Origin: Chloroflexota bacterium
GTDB lineage: Bacteria; Chloroflexota; Dehalococcoidia; Bin125
DNA: 59,617 bases
Assembly: GCA_003228175.2 (NCBI GenBank)
Contig: QGNQ01000011.1
Span: 1-59,617, forward strand
Reading direction: 5' to 3'
Positions 1 to 7,476 of this stretch are shown piece after piece (position 1 is the stretch's first letter; every line of letters begins with the position of its first letter). The notes below the pieces were generated by a model. The model made no database searches and was not told where the DNA came from. It worked only from the letters and a program-made list of their open reading frames with translations. Made by a program: the position numbers and the translations under genes.

Positions 1-44
1 CACTCTTCGCGAACGGTGCAAGCACTCTTCGCGAACGGTGCAAG
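1..44. repeat. Perfect 22-bp tandem duplication before an alcohol dehydrogenase gene
   Basis: Positions 1-22 and 23-44 are identical. Each copy contains the 8-bp palindrome TTCGCGAA (6-13 and 28-35), so two dyads sit 22 bp apart, about two helical turns, and end directly at the ribosome-binding site of the next gene. More copies may lie left of the window edge. A pair of operator sites is possible but unproven. Confidence 0.85.
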
Positions 45-59
45 AAGGAGATCACCCGG

Positions 60-1103
60 ATGAAGGCGCTGATCTTTCACGAGGCCCGTCGGATCGTGGT
101 GGAGGATCGGGACGACCCGACACCGGAGACGGGCGAAGTCATCCTGCGCACCGACGCCGCCGGCATCTGTGCCTCCGACCTCCGCGTCTACCGCGGTGAG
201 AAGTACGCTGCCCCCGGCGTGATTCCCGGGCACGAAGTGACCGGGACGGTCAGCGCTGTCGGCGCGGGCGTGGACTCGCTGGCGGAGGGCGACCGCGTCG
301 CGGTCTATCCGATCGTTGCTTGTGGCTTCTGCGACTTCTGTCGTCGGGGGCTGCGCAACCGCTGCACCTCCCGCCGCACCCTGGGTTATGAATTGGACGG
401 CGGCATCGCGGAGTACTTGCGCATCCCCGCGCCGATCGTTGGGCAGGGGCAGCTCATGCCCGTCCCCGACGGCGTTCCCGCCGAGCGCGCCGCGATGACC
501 GAGCCGACGGCCTGCGTGCTTAACTCCTTCGAGTCCTGCCGCTTCCGGGCCGGGGCCTCAATGGCGATCATCGGCGCGGGTCCGATGGGCCTTTCCCACG
601 TCATCCTCGCCCGAGCCTTGGGCGCGGGCCCCGTGATCGTCGCGGAGCCCGTTGAATCCCGGCGCCAACGGGCGCTGGAGCTGGGCGCGACCGCCGTCTG
701 TGGGGGCGGCCCGGATGAGATCACGGCTGCGGTCATGGACGGCACCCGCGGCGCGGGTGCGGACGTGGTGATCGTGAGTGTGGGCCTGGACGGACTGACC
801 GAGCTCGCCTTGCCCATCACGGCCAAGCAGGGTGCGATCAACCTGTTCGCGGGGTTCCCCCCCAAGACCACGGCGTCGCTGGATGTGAACTTCCTGCACT
901 ACAGCGAGATTCTGCTCACGGGCAGCCAGAACGCGACGGCCGATCAGTTCCGCCGGACGGCGCAGCTGATGCCGGCCCTCGGTGGGCTCGATTCGCTCAC
1001 GACCCATCGCTTCGATATGACCAACGCGGACGGCGCCTACACGGTCCGTGAGGATCCCGCGGCGCTGAAGACCATCGTCTTTCCTGGCGGCGTTCCGGGA
1101 TGA
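60..1103 (+). CDS. Zinc-dependent medium-chain alcohol/polyol dehydrogenase
   Basis: A 347-residue cytosolic oxidoreductase of the MDR superfamily that should oxidise an alcohol or polyol with NAD(P). The catalytic zinc region GICASDLRVYRG followed by PGHEVTG, the four-Cys structural zinc lobe CGFCDFCRRGLRNRC near residue 90, and the Rossmann motif GAGPMGLSH near residue 173 are all visible, and the length is normal. The ATG follows AAGGAG (45-50) at good spacing. The nearest named relatives are sorbitol or threonine dehydrogenases, but the substrate cannot be read from the sequence. It stands alone ahead of a cell-shape/HTH gene, separated by about 37 bp, with a duplicated dyad just upstream that could bind a regulator. 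Confidence 0.88.
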   Translation: MKALIFHEARRIVVEDRDDPTPETGEVILRTDAAGICASDLRVYRGEKYAAPGVIPGHEVTGTVSAVGAGVDSLAEGDRVAVYPIVACGFCDFCRRGLRNRCTSRRTLGYELDGGIAEYLRIPAPIVGQGQLMPVPDGVPAERAAMTEPTACVLNSFESCRFRAGASMAIIGAGPMGLSHVILARALGAGPVIVAEPVESRRQRALELGATAVCGGGPDEITAAVMDGTRGAGADVVIVSVGLDGLTELALPITAKQGAINLFAGFPPKTTASLDVNFLHYSEILLTGSQNATADQFRRTAQLMPALGGLDSLTTHRFDMTNADGAYTVREDPAALKTIVFPGGVPG

Positions 1104-1140
1104 GCCCCCGTTTCGTGCGGCCGCGAACGGCGTGCGCACG

Positions 1141-2088
1141 ATGACGGCCGATCGTGGTCCGCGTCGCAAACTGATCGGGATTGGGCCGGAGCTGCGCGAT
1201 GCCCGGCTCAGCCGCGGATTTTCGATTGATGAGTGCCAGCGGGGTACCCGGATCTCGCGTCGCTATCTGGAGGCGCTGGAGGATGAAGAGTTCAGCGCCC
1301 TTCCCGCCCCAGTCTTCGCACGCGGCTTTCTGCGCTCCTACGCGCAATTCCTGGGCCTCGATCCGACGGCGATGGTGGCGCGTTTTCCAGCCAATCCGCG
1401 CGCACCCACGGGATCCCAGCGCGACGGCGCCTACCCGCGGAACATTGAGGCCACTCGGCTGCGATCGGCCGCGCCCTACTACGAGGACGAGTTCGCCGAG
1501 GATCAGGCGCTGCCGCCGATCCCCAGCGTGCAGACGACGCCGTCGAGCTTCCGCTTGGGCCCCTGGCTGGTGGCGGCGTTCGTGGTGCTGGTCGTTTTCG
1601 CGGGGGTCGTGGTCGTCGTGACGCTGGGTGGTGACGGCGCGGAGACCGCGGTGCAGACGACAACGACTCCGCCCGGAGTTCCTGCCGGACCGGCCGACGC
1701 CGAGGGCGAGGATGAGTCGTTCACGGCGCCCCTGACGGTGCCGGAGGGCACGGTGCTGCCCAGCTTCGCCAGCGCCAGCATCAGCGACGCGCAATTGTGG
1801 CTGCGCCGGGCGGGCGCGCCCTTCGTGATTGTGGAGGTGTTCGACGCAGCGCAGGCGGGGGTCGTCCTCGATCAGTTGCCCGCAGCCGGCGCTACGCTCG
1901 ATTCCGGCACAACCGTAACCGTCGTGGTCAGTCGGGGCCCGGTTCCGATCGCGGAGACCCCGGCTGGTGAGGCTCCGGCTGGTGAGAACCCGACCGGTGA
2001 GACCCCGACCGGTGACACCCCGACGGGGCCGGACGGGTCAGCGGCTCCAATCGACGGCAACACGACCCAGGAGGCCACGGCCGAATAG
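1141..2088 (+). CDS. RodZ-like HTH membrane protein with extracytoplasmic PASTA-like domain
   Basis: The N-terminal 70 or so residues form a RodZ/HTH_25-type helix-turn-helix (IGPELRDARLSRGFSIDE, then RRYLEALEDEEFSALP and FARGFLRSYAQFLGLD). One transmembrane helix follows near residue 140 (WLVAAFVVLVVFAGVVVVV). Outside, a PASTA-like unit (SDAQLWLRRAGAPF to TVTVVVSRGP) precedes a Pro/Thr/Gly tail built from a 15-bp repeat. The family links cytoskeleton or peptidoglycan cues to the membrane; the PASTA-like part suggests muropeptide or cell-wall sensing (inference). I chose ATG 1141; GTG 1132 in the same frame is possible and neither has a clear Shine-Dalgarno. The stop codon overlaps the next start by one base (TAGTG), so rimO is translationally coupled. 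Confidence 0.85.
   Translation: MTADRGPRRKLIGIGPELRDARLSRGFSIDECQRGTRISRRYLEALEDEEFSALPAPVFARGFLRSYAQFLGLDPTAMVARFPANPRAPTGSQRDGAYPRNIEATRLRSAAPYYEDEFAEDQALPPIPSVQTTPSSFRLGPWLVAAFVVLVVFAGVVVVVTLGGDGAETAVQTTTTPPGVPAGPADAEGEDESFTAPLTVPEGTVLPSFASASISDAQLWLRRAGAPFVIVEVFDAAQAGVVLDQLPAAGATLDSGTTVTVVVSRGPVPIAETPAGEAPAGENPTGETPTGDTPTGPDGSAAPIDGNTTQEATAE
1954..2028 (+). repeat. Five tandem 15-bp units encoding a Pro/Thr/Gly pentapeptide tail
   Basis: Units start at 1954, 1969, 1984, 1999 and 2014, with consensus gagaccccgaccggt and a diverged last copy. They encode ETPxG-like pentapeptides at the C terminus of the RodZ-like protein, after the PASTA-like domain. The copies differ by only a few bases, which suggests recent expansion; the copy number may vary between strains. 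Confidence 0.85.
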
Positions 2089-3410
2089 TGCGCTACCACT
2101 TGCAAACCCTGGGCTGTCCCAAGAACACGACCGACTCCGAACAACTCGTGCGCGCGCTCAGCCGCGCCGGTCACCGGCCTACGGAGCGGACCGAGGCAGA
2201 GGTGCTGATCGTCAACACCTGTGGCTTTATCGACGCAGCCAAGGATGAGTCGGAGGCTGCCGTGGCGACCTTGGAGTCTGGCAAGCGCGCCGACCAACGC
2301 CTTCTGGTCGTGGGCTGCTGGGCGCAGATCGAGTCGGCGCGGATCCGTCGCGAGCACGCCCGTGTCGACGCGACCTTCGGAATCGAAGCCTGGGACGCGA
2401 TTGTGGAATCACTGGGACCGGGCACCCCGGGCGACATCCCGGAGAGTGGCCCGGCGGCGGGGGCGCCGCGCGCCAGCGCCTATCTCAAGATCTCCGATGG
2501 CTGCTCGCGTCCCTGCACCTTCTGCAACATCCCGGGCATCAAGGGGCGCAGCTTTCGCAGCACGCCCATCGCGGCGCTGGCAACGGAAGCGCGGCGCCTC
2601 AGCGAGGAAGGCGTGCGGGAGATCGTCCTGGTGGCGCAGGACTCCACCGCCTATGGCGAGGACATTGGCCTGCGGGAGGGCCTGCCGCGCCTGCTGGAGC
2701 GCATCGCGTCCGAAGCGCCCCGGCTCTCCTGGATCCGGCTGATGTACGCTTACCCGGGATTCGTGACACCGGCGTTGGTGGAAACGATGGCGGCGATCCC
2801 CCAGGTCTGCCACTACCTGGACATCCCGCTACAGCACGGCAGCGCCTCCGTGCTGCGACGCATGAAGCGGCCCCACAACCTCACGATGGTGCACGACACC
2901 CTGGAGCGCCTGCGGATCGCGATGCCGGACATCGCGATCCGGTCGACGTTCATCGTTGGATTCCCGGGGGAGACGAAGCCGGAGTTCGAGGAATTGCTGG
3001 ACTTCCTGCGCGAGGGTCGCTTCGATCGCATCGGCGCGTTTACCTACTCGCCGCAGGACGGTACGCCGGCCGCAACGCTGCCGGACCCGGTTGCCAGCCA
3101 GACCATGGAGCGTCGATACCGGCGGCTGATGAGCGTCCAGTCGCGCATCTCGGCCGAGATCAGCGCCGCTCAGGTTGGCCGGGAGCTGCCGGTGCTCGTG
3201 GAGTCGATGGAGGGTCAGAGCGCAGAGGACGGCAGTCCGGTCTTCGTGGGGCGAAGCTACCGCGACGCGCCGGAGGTGGACGGCCTCGTCTTCTGCCAGG
3301 GCGTCGCCCGGCCCGGCTCGATGCCGCTGGTGCGGATCACCGGGGCGCTGGAGCACGATCTCGTTGGTGAGCCCATCGCAAACGACGCGTTCCTGCTGCA
3401 TCGCGTCTAG
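2088..3410 (+). CDS. rimO: Ribosomal protein S12 methylthiotransferase
   Basis: A 440-residue radical-SAM methylthiotransferase that adds a methylthio group to the conserved Asp of ribosomal protein uS12. The N-terminal UPF0004 domain carries LGCPKNTTDSEQL, VNTCGF and VVGCW, which supply the three Cys of the auxiliary cluster. The radical-SAM motif CSRPCTFC is at residues 139-146, and a TRAM domain closes the C terminus. The C-P-K-N-T-T-D-S-E form of the first motif marks RimO rather than MiaB or MtaB. It begins with a GTG sharing its G with the stop of the RodZ-like gene. A second methylthiotransferase (mtaB) lies 2 kb away on the other strand. Confidence 0.95.
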   Translation: MRYHLQTLGCPKNTTDSEQLVRALSRAGHRPTERTEAEVLIVNTCGFIDAAKDESEAAVATLESGKRADQRLLVVGCWAQIESARIRREHARVDATFGIEAWDAIVESLGPGTPGDIPESGPAAGAPRASAYLKISDGCSRPCTFCNIPGIKGRSFRSTPIAALATEARRLSEEGVREIVLVAQDSTAYGEDIGLREGLPRLLERIASEAPRLSWIRLMYAYPGFVTPALVETMAAIPQVCHYLDIPLQHGSASVLRRMKRPHNLTMVHDTLERLRIAMPDIAIRSTFIVGFPGETKPEFEELLDFLREGRFDRIGAFTYSPQDGTPAATLPDPVASQTMERRYRRLMSVQSRISAEISAAQVGRELPVLVESMEGQSAEDGSPVFVGRSYRDAPEVDGLVFCQGVARPGSMPLVRITGALEHDLVGEPIANDAFLLHRV

Positions 3411-3448
3411 CCGCAGAGGCGATTCTCGCGCCACCCCTGGCTGTACGC

Positions 3449-3474
3449 CGCCTCAGGCCGCCCTACCTGAGGCG
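3449..3474 (+). terminator. Hairpin after rimO
   Basis: A perfect 9-bp stem (3449-3457 with 3466-3474) with an 8-base loop lies 39 bases after the rimO stop. There is no T-run after it, so termination is likely but not certain. The rest of 3475-3643 holds several CCCTA/CCCTTACGGG-type short repeats and a small hairpin at about 3612-3629 just before the next ribosome-binding site; I recognise nothing else there. Confidence 0.5.
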
Positions 3475-3643
3475 CCCCTAAGGGAAGTGGTCACCAGATC
3501 CCCTAGGAACCCTTACGGGAGACCCCTACGGGTTGTGCCCCCGAGCCCGATGATTGACGTGAGAAGGCGCGCAATGTCGCGCGAACACGATGGGCGCGTC
3601 GCGCCCCGGCGCCCGGCTGTCCGGGTGGCGATAGGAGGAATGC

Positions 3644-3874
3644 ATGGTGCGAGTCCGAGTGACGACCGACGAGGGCGTTGTCATGGAAGTGGAAGCGGAG
3701 CCGAACGATTTGGAGGACGCGCTGGATGTCGTCGTGCGGGTGGCGGAGAGTCGTGCCGGGGCGAACAGCAATGCCGACCAGCCGCGCCCGCTCCTGCGCT
3801 CCCGGTTGAGCCCCGGCCAGGATCCGGCCGAGGCGGAAGCGCCGGCGCCCGCCTACTCGCTGAGCGGCGTCTAA
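3644..3874 (+). CDS. Small acidic hypothetical protein
   Basis: A 76-residue protein with no family I recognise. The first 40 residues (MVRVRVTTDEGVVMEVEA) look like a small beta-strand plus acidic helix, and the tail is Pro/Ala/Ser rich and probably disordered. A strong AGGAGGA (3633-3639) four bases before the ATG supports it as a real gene. Its TAA overlaps the stop of the convergent ylxP gene (shared 3872-3873). No Cys and no membrane segment are present. Confidence 0.65.
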   Translation: MVRVRVTTDEGVVMEVEAEPNDLEDALDVVVRVAESRAGANSNADQPRPLLRSRLSPGQDPAEAEAPAPAYSLSGV

Positions 3875-4164
3875 AACGCTTGCAGGCTCTCCGTCTCGAC
3901 GTCGCGCAGTTCGGCGTCCAGGCGGAGATCCTCCACGAAGTCGCGAATCGACATCAGCACGGCGTGGCCGTGCGCGGCGTTGTTGGAGACGCAGGCCACG
4001 CCGATCGTTGCCAGTCGACGGTCGTCCAGCGACTCGATCTCTGCCACGGCGACGGGGAAGCGTTGCCGCACGCGATCACGCAGGCGATGCACGACGGCGC
4101 GCTTGCCCTTGAGCGACTCGTTCTCCGGCATTGCCAGGGTGAGGCGTAGGCAGGCGACGAACAT
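3871..4164 (-). CDS. DUF503 / YlxP family protein
   Basis: A 97-residue protein beginning MFVACLRLTLAMPENESLKG, the typical DUF503 opening, followed by KRAVVHRLRDRVRQRFPVAVAE and a hydrophobic strand. The family is usually found beside infB/rbfA and is thought to help ribosome maturation, but its function is unsettled. I use ATG 4164 because AAGGAG lies seven bases upstream and the DUF503 domain starts exactly there. It starts 10 bases after the scpB stop, so it is the last gene of an mtaB-scpB-ylxP unit; this neighbourhood differs from the common infB context. Confidence 0.85.
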   Translation of the reverse strand: MFVACLRLTLAMPENESLKGKRAVVHRLRDRVRQRFPVAVAEIESLDDRRLATIGVACVSNNAAHGHAVLMSIRDFVEDLRLDAELRDVETESLQAF

Positions 4165-4174
4165 TTCGCGCTCC

Positions 4175-5266
4175 TTAGTCTCCCCCAGCGGCCGCCAGGC
4201 CGCCGAAGTCGTGCTGGGGTGGCGTTCCGATGCCAGACGTGGCCGCCAGCGCGAGAGGCGCGTGGGGCGTGCCTGCGTCGGTGTGATCAGGGGCAACGTC
4301 CGAGTCCCGCTCAGGGCTGTCCGACTCTACCGGGTCGACGTTGGCGGGGCCCGGATCCGTGGCGCCCGTATCGACCGGGGCCTCCTCGTCCAGGGATGCC
4401 GAATCCGGCGCTGCCTCCAGGGTCAAGGTTCCCTGCTCGACGGGGGGCGGTAGGCCCGGCAACGGCGGCAACTCGGTCAGGTCGTGCAGGCTGAAGTGAT
4501 CCAGGAACGCGGGCGTGGTCGCCCAGAGGTTCGGGTGGCCCGGCGCGTCCGACCGCCCGACGGCGGCGATGAGTTCGCGCAGCCGCAGCGTCGCGATGGG
4601 CGCGTCGCAGGTGACGCCGCGCACACGTTCAATCGTGCCGCGTGTGACGGGCTGCTGATAGGCGACGATCGCCAGCGTCTCCAGCGCTGCTTTGGAGAGC
4701 TTGTTCGGACGCTCAAGGCCCAGCAGCCGGCGGATGTACGGCGCCGCCTCGGCAGCCGACACGAGTCGTACGGTGTTTCCGCTGCGCTGAAGCCGTAGGC
4801 CACGGTCCGCCGCCGCGGCGTCAAGCTCGTCCAGCGCTTCTTCAATGGCGTCGCGGGAGACGTTCGTCGCCTGCGCGATCTGCGAGACCGTAGGGGGCTC
4901 CTCAGCTGAAAACAGTAGCGCCTCGACGATTAACGGCAGGTTCTCGGGCGGATCCTGCGACGCACCTGCCTCGACCAGGGCCATGACCGCGGGCATCGGG
5001 CTTTGCGTGCCGGGGTCCGGTGCGTTCGCGTGTCCGTCCGCTCCCAGCGGGGCGACCTGCGTCGGACCGACAGGCTTGCCGGGATCAGGGGCGTCAGGAT
5101 CCCGGGGGAACGAGCCGTCAGGGCGGTGCTCGACAGGCGCGTGATCGGAGGCGGTCGGATCACGCAGCAAGTAGGCAGGGGGCTGGGGGGTCTGCGCGCG
5201 GCGGGGCGTTTCCGCAGAGACGGCCGCGGGCACGCCGGGGGCGGGTCCGATGTCCATAACAGTCAT
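4175..5266 (-). CDS. scpB: Segregation and condensation protein B with long N-terminal extension
   Basis: The conserved winged-helix core starts near residue 105 (LPLIVEALLFSAEEPPTVSQ) and includes LSKAALETLAIVAYQQPVTR and the wing DAPGHPNLWATTPAFLDHF. ScpB acts with ScpA and SMC as the kleisin complex in chromosome segregation. About 100 Pro/Asp-rich residues precede the core, and a further 70-residue acidic tail follows, so the protein is much longer than the usual 180-250. No scpA is adjacent, which is unusual. Start choice is uncertain: TTG 5287, ATG 5266 or ATG 5257 are all in frame; 5257 has GAGG nine bases upstream. It follows mtaB closely. Confidence 0.85.
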   Translation of the reverse strand: MTVMDIGPAPGVPAAVSAETPRRAQTPQPPAYLLRDPTASDHAPVEHRPDGSFPRDPDAPDPGKPVGPTQVAPLGADGHANAPDPGTQSPMPAVMALVEAGASQDPPENLPLIVEALLFSAEEPPTVSQIAQATNVSRDAIEEALDELDAAAADRGLRLQRSGNTVRLVSAAEAAPYIRRLLGLERPNKLSKAALETLAIVAYQQPVTRGTIERVRGVTCDAPIATLRLRELIAAVGRSDAPGHPNLWATTPAFLDHFSLHDLTELPPLPGLPPPVEQGTLTLEAAPDSASLDEEAPVDTGATDPGPANVDPVESDSPERDSDVAPDHTDAGTPHAPLALAATSGIGTPPQHDFGGLAAAGGD

Positions 5267-5293
5267 CCTCGGCCGCCACCGACTCAAGCCGAC

Positions 5294-6703
5294 TCACCCT
5301 AGCATTTGGCCCCACAGCGCTCCACTCACGCCCGACGCCGCGTGGGTCTGAACGTCTGCCTGCACGGCGGCTCCCAGTCGCAAGGCGTGCAGCTGATTGC
5401 GAAGGTCGTTGTCGGTGCCGGCGCCCTCAGGGGGCCGCAGCACGACAGGGACGTACGTATCGGTCAGGCCGCGCCACAGGCCGCCGCGTTGTCCCTCGAT
5501 GAGGACGGCCTGGATCGTTCCGCTCAGCGCACGACGGTAGGTATCGCGGCTCTCCGATACGACCGCCTCTACCTGTCGCAAGCGCTCGCGCTTCCGCGCC
5601 ACCGGGACATCGTCCGGCAGTAGCGCTCCACTGGTTCGCGGGCGGGGCGAGTAAGGGAAGACGTGCACGTCGGCGAAACGGGCTTCTCGGCAGACCGATA
5701 GCGTGCGCGCGAAGTCCGCCTCCGTCTCGCCCGGGAAGCCCACGATCACGTCGGCTGTGATCGCTGCGCCTGGGGCGGCAGCGCGGATGTGCTCCAGCGC
5801 CAAGAGGTAGGCGGCCGCTTCGTAGCGGCGACGCATTCGGCGCAGCACGTCGTCGCTACCGCTCTGCAAGGCCAGGTGGAAGTGGCGGCAGAGTCGTGCG
5901 TCTTGCCACTGATGGAGCAGGTCGGGCGTGACGTCCTGGGGTTGGATGGATGAATAGCGGAGGCGTGGCAGCGTCGTCTCGCTGAGCAGGCCGGCAAGTA
6001 GCTGCGCCGCATTCGTGCCGTCTTCGCGGTCGCGACCGTACGCGCCGGGCTGCGTCCCGGTCAGGACGACCTCCAGAACCCCGCGCGATTCCGCCTCCTG
6101 CGCCTCGCGCACGATCGTCGCCACGGGACGGGCGCGTTCACGCCCCCGAACCGAGGGGACGATGCAGAAGGCGCAGACATCGTCGCAGCCCTCCTGAATC
6201 TTGATGAAGGCGCGTGTTCGGCCTCCGGGCATGGCGGTCAGTGGCCCCCGGTCCGCCTGCCTGATGTCCGCTTGCCCTAGCTGTCGCGCCGGGTTGATCG
6301 CGCCGGATCCGGACAACGCCGATAGGAGTTCGGATGCCGCACGAGCCTTTTCCCGATTCGCGACAACGATGTCGGCGCCTGTCTCAGCGATCAGCGCTGC
6401 GCCGGCCGACTCCGCATAGCAGCCGGTGACGACGAGCGGCGCTGCCGGCGCCAGCCGCTTCGCGGTGCGAATCAAATGGCGCGCCTTCCGATCCGCAACG
6501 TGCGTGACGGAGCAGGTGTTGAGCAGGTAGCCGTCGGCGGGCACAGGGCGGTCTACGACGTCGCAACCGGCCGCGACGAGGTCACGTGCCCAGGCCTGAC
6601 TTTCGGCCTGGTTGAGCTTGCACCCCAACGTCAACACGCTAATCAGCGGTCGCGCGGGCTCTGACGGGATATGCGCCGGCACGACGGTCGTTGCATTTTG
6701 CAT
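5294..6703 (-). CDS. mtaB: tRNA (t6A37) methylthiotransferase MtaB-type
   Basis: A 469-residue radical-SAM methylthiotransferase. The opening TLGCKLNQAESQAW and LLNTCSVTHVADRKAR are the MtaB/YqeV signature, distinct from RimO and MiaB. The radical-SAM cluster motif is CDDVCAFC, followed by IVPSVRGRERARP. It converts t6A37 to ms2t6A37 in ANN-decoding tRNAs, improving decoding fidelity. The start is an ATG at 6703 about 20 residues ahead of the first conserved block. Its stop lies 28-37 bases before scpB, so the two are probably co-transcribed with ylxP. Confidence 0.92.
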   Translation of the reverse strand: MQNATTVVPAHIPSEPARPLISVLTLGCKLNQAESQAWARDLVAAGCDVVDRPVPADGYLLNTCSVTHVADRKARHLIRTAKRLAPAAPLVVTGCYAESAGAALIAETGADIVVANREKARAASELLSALSGSGAINPARQLGQADIRQADRGPLTAMPGGRTRAFIKIQEGCDDVCAFCIVPSVRGRERARPVATIVREAQEAESRGVLEVVLTGTQPGAYGRDREDGTNAAQLLAGLLSETTLPRLRYSSIQPQDVTPDLLHQWQDARLCRHFHLALQSGSDDVLRRMRRRYEAAAYLLALEHIRAAAPGAAITADVIVGFPGETEADFARTLSVCREARFADVHVFPYSPRPRTSGALLPDDVPVARKRERLRQVEAVVSESRDTYRRALSGTIQAVLIEGQRGGLWRGLTDTYVPVVLRPPEGAGTDNDLRNQLHALRLGAAVQADVQTHAASGVSGALWGQMLG

Positions 6704-6740
6704 CGCGGCGATCTTAGGCCCCCTGGGCGCTCCGACCCGC

Positions 6741-6746
6741 TATTAT
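6741..6746 (+). promoter_or_regulatory. -10 box TATTAT of a leaderless mRNA
   Basis: TATTAT ends six bases before the ATG at 6753, placing the transcription start on or next to the start codon. This is one of about ten such arrangements in the window. Confidence 0.6.
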
Positions 6747-6752
6747 CTGCGC

Positions 6753-6875
6753 ATGGCGGAAATCGGCATCGCGATCTTGTTCCTCGGCGTGCTGTTGGCG
6801 GCAGACCGTGCGCGCATCGAGCAGCTCACCGAGAAGGTGCGCCAATTCCTCGATTGGCTGGAGCGGTCCTCCTAG
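6753..6875 (+). CDS. 40-residue single-pass membrane protein
   Basis: A very short gene: MAEIGIAILFLGVLLAADRA forms one membrane helix, then an amphipathic, charged helix (IEQLTEKVRQFLDWLERSS) faces the cytoplasm. The ATG sits six bases after a good TATTAT -10 box and is divergent from mtaB, which supports a leaderless transcript. I know no family name. The longer in-frame extension upstream lies inside mtaB on the other strand and is rejected. It could be a small regulatory membrane peptide, but there is no direct evidence of role. Confidence 0.55.
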   Translation: MAEIGIAILFLGVLLAADRARIEQLTEKVRQFLDWLERSS

Positions 6876-6925
6876 ACTCGCGAAAGTAGAACGCATGTGC
6901 TAGCCTTCGTTGCGAAGGAGCAGCT

Positions 6926-7162
6926 ATGCCCGTCGTCATGACTCGCGGCATCCAGGTGCCGCTCCCCTTCCCAGACTATTTGAGCCCCGGCGTCCCGCGT
7001 CGACAGGCGCGCCCCGGATCGCCCGGCCGGAGGACGCGTCCCGCGTCGCTCAGCCGCAGGGCCCAGACGCTGCGGCACGGCTGTCCCGACTGCCGAGGGC
7101 CGCTCGCGTGCGGCGAGGGGTTCGTGACCTGCGTCGTGTGTGGGCTGCGTCGCGCCGCCTAG
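6926..7162 (+). CDS. Small zinc-ribbon-like protein
   Basis: A 78-residue, Arg-rich protein ending in a probable zinc ribbon: CPDC, then about 14 residues, then CVVCGLRR. GAAGGAG (6914-6920) lies five bases before the ATG. The first 45 residues are basic and low in complexity and may bind nucleic acid. I cannot assign a function. It follows the tiny membrane gene by 50 bp. The spacing of the Cys pairs and the SD support a true gene in spite of its small size. Confidence 0.6.
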   Translation: MPVVMTRGIQVPLPFPDYLSPGVPRRQARPGSPGRRTRPASLSRRAQTLRHGCPDCRGPLACGEGFVTCVVCGLRRAA

Positions 7163-7226
7163 CCGCCGGTCTGGTTGAACCGGGCCCCCGGCGGCGGCGC
7201 CCTGGCCTGGAGCCAACCGCGCTGCC

Positions 7227-7232
7227 TACGAT
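7227..7232 (+). promoter_or_regulatory. -10 box TACGAT of a leaderless mRNA
   Basis: TACGAT ends six bases before a GTG start codon at 7239. The same spacing recurs before other genes in this window. Confidence 0.55.
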
Positions 7233-7238
7233 GCGGCG

Positions 7239-7457
7239 GTGGACATCGAGGCGGTGTCCGCGGGCGGAGTGGGGGCGCACGTGAGTGGCTTCGAGGCCCT
7301 GCTGGTCATCGTGATCGTCCTGGGGGGGATGTACGCGTTCGGCGTTCTGCCGATGTCGGGCCTGCTCCACGTGTACCGGCGTATCCGATTGGCCGGACTG
7401 TTGTGGGCTGTCGCGATCCTGCTGATCGCGGCCGGGCGCGTCTTCGACTTTCCCTAG
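7239..7457 (+). CDS. Small two-helix membrane protein
   Basis: A 72-residue protein with two hydrophobic stretches (FEALLVIVIVLGGMYAFGVL and LAGLLWAVAILLIAAG) joined by a short basic turn, HVYRRIR. The GTG start is chosen because a TACGAT -10 box ends six bases ahead of it, as for other leaderless genes here; GTG 7281 is a possible shorter start. No family recognised. It ends 19 bases before the glycerate kinase start, which has its own -10 box in that gap. Confidence 0.6.
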   Translation: MDIEAVSAGGVGAHVSGFEALLVIVIVLGGMYAFGVLPMSGLLHVYRRIRLAGLLWAVAILLIAAGRVFDFP

Positions 7458-7463
7458 CGCGCG

Positions 7464-7469
7464 TATCCT
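7464..7469 (+). promoter_or_regulatory. -10 box TATCCT of a leaderless glycerate kinase mRNA
   Basis: TATCCT ends seven bases before the ATG at 7477. There is no Shine-Dalgarno in the intervening ctcgccc. Confidence 0.6.
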
Positions 7470-7476
7470 CTCGCCC

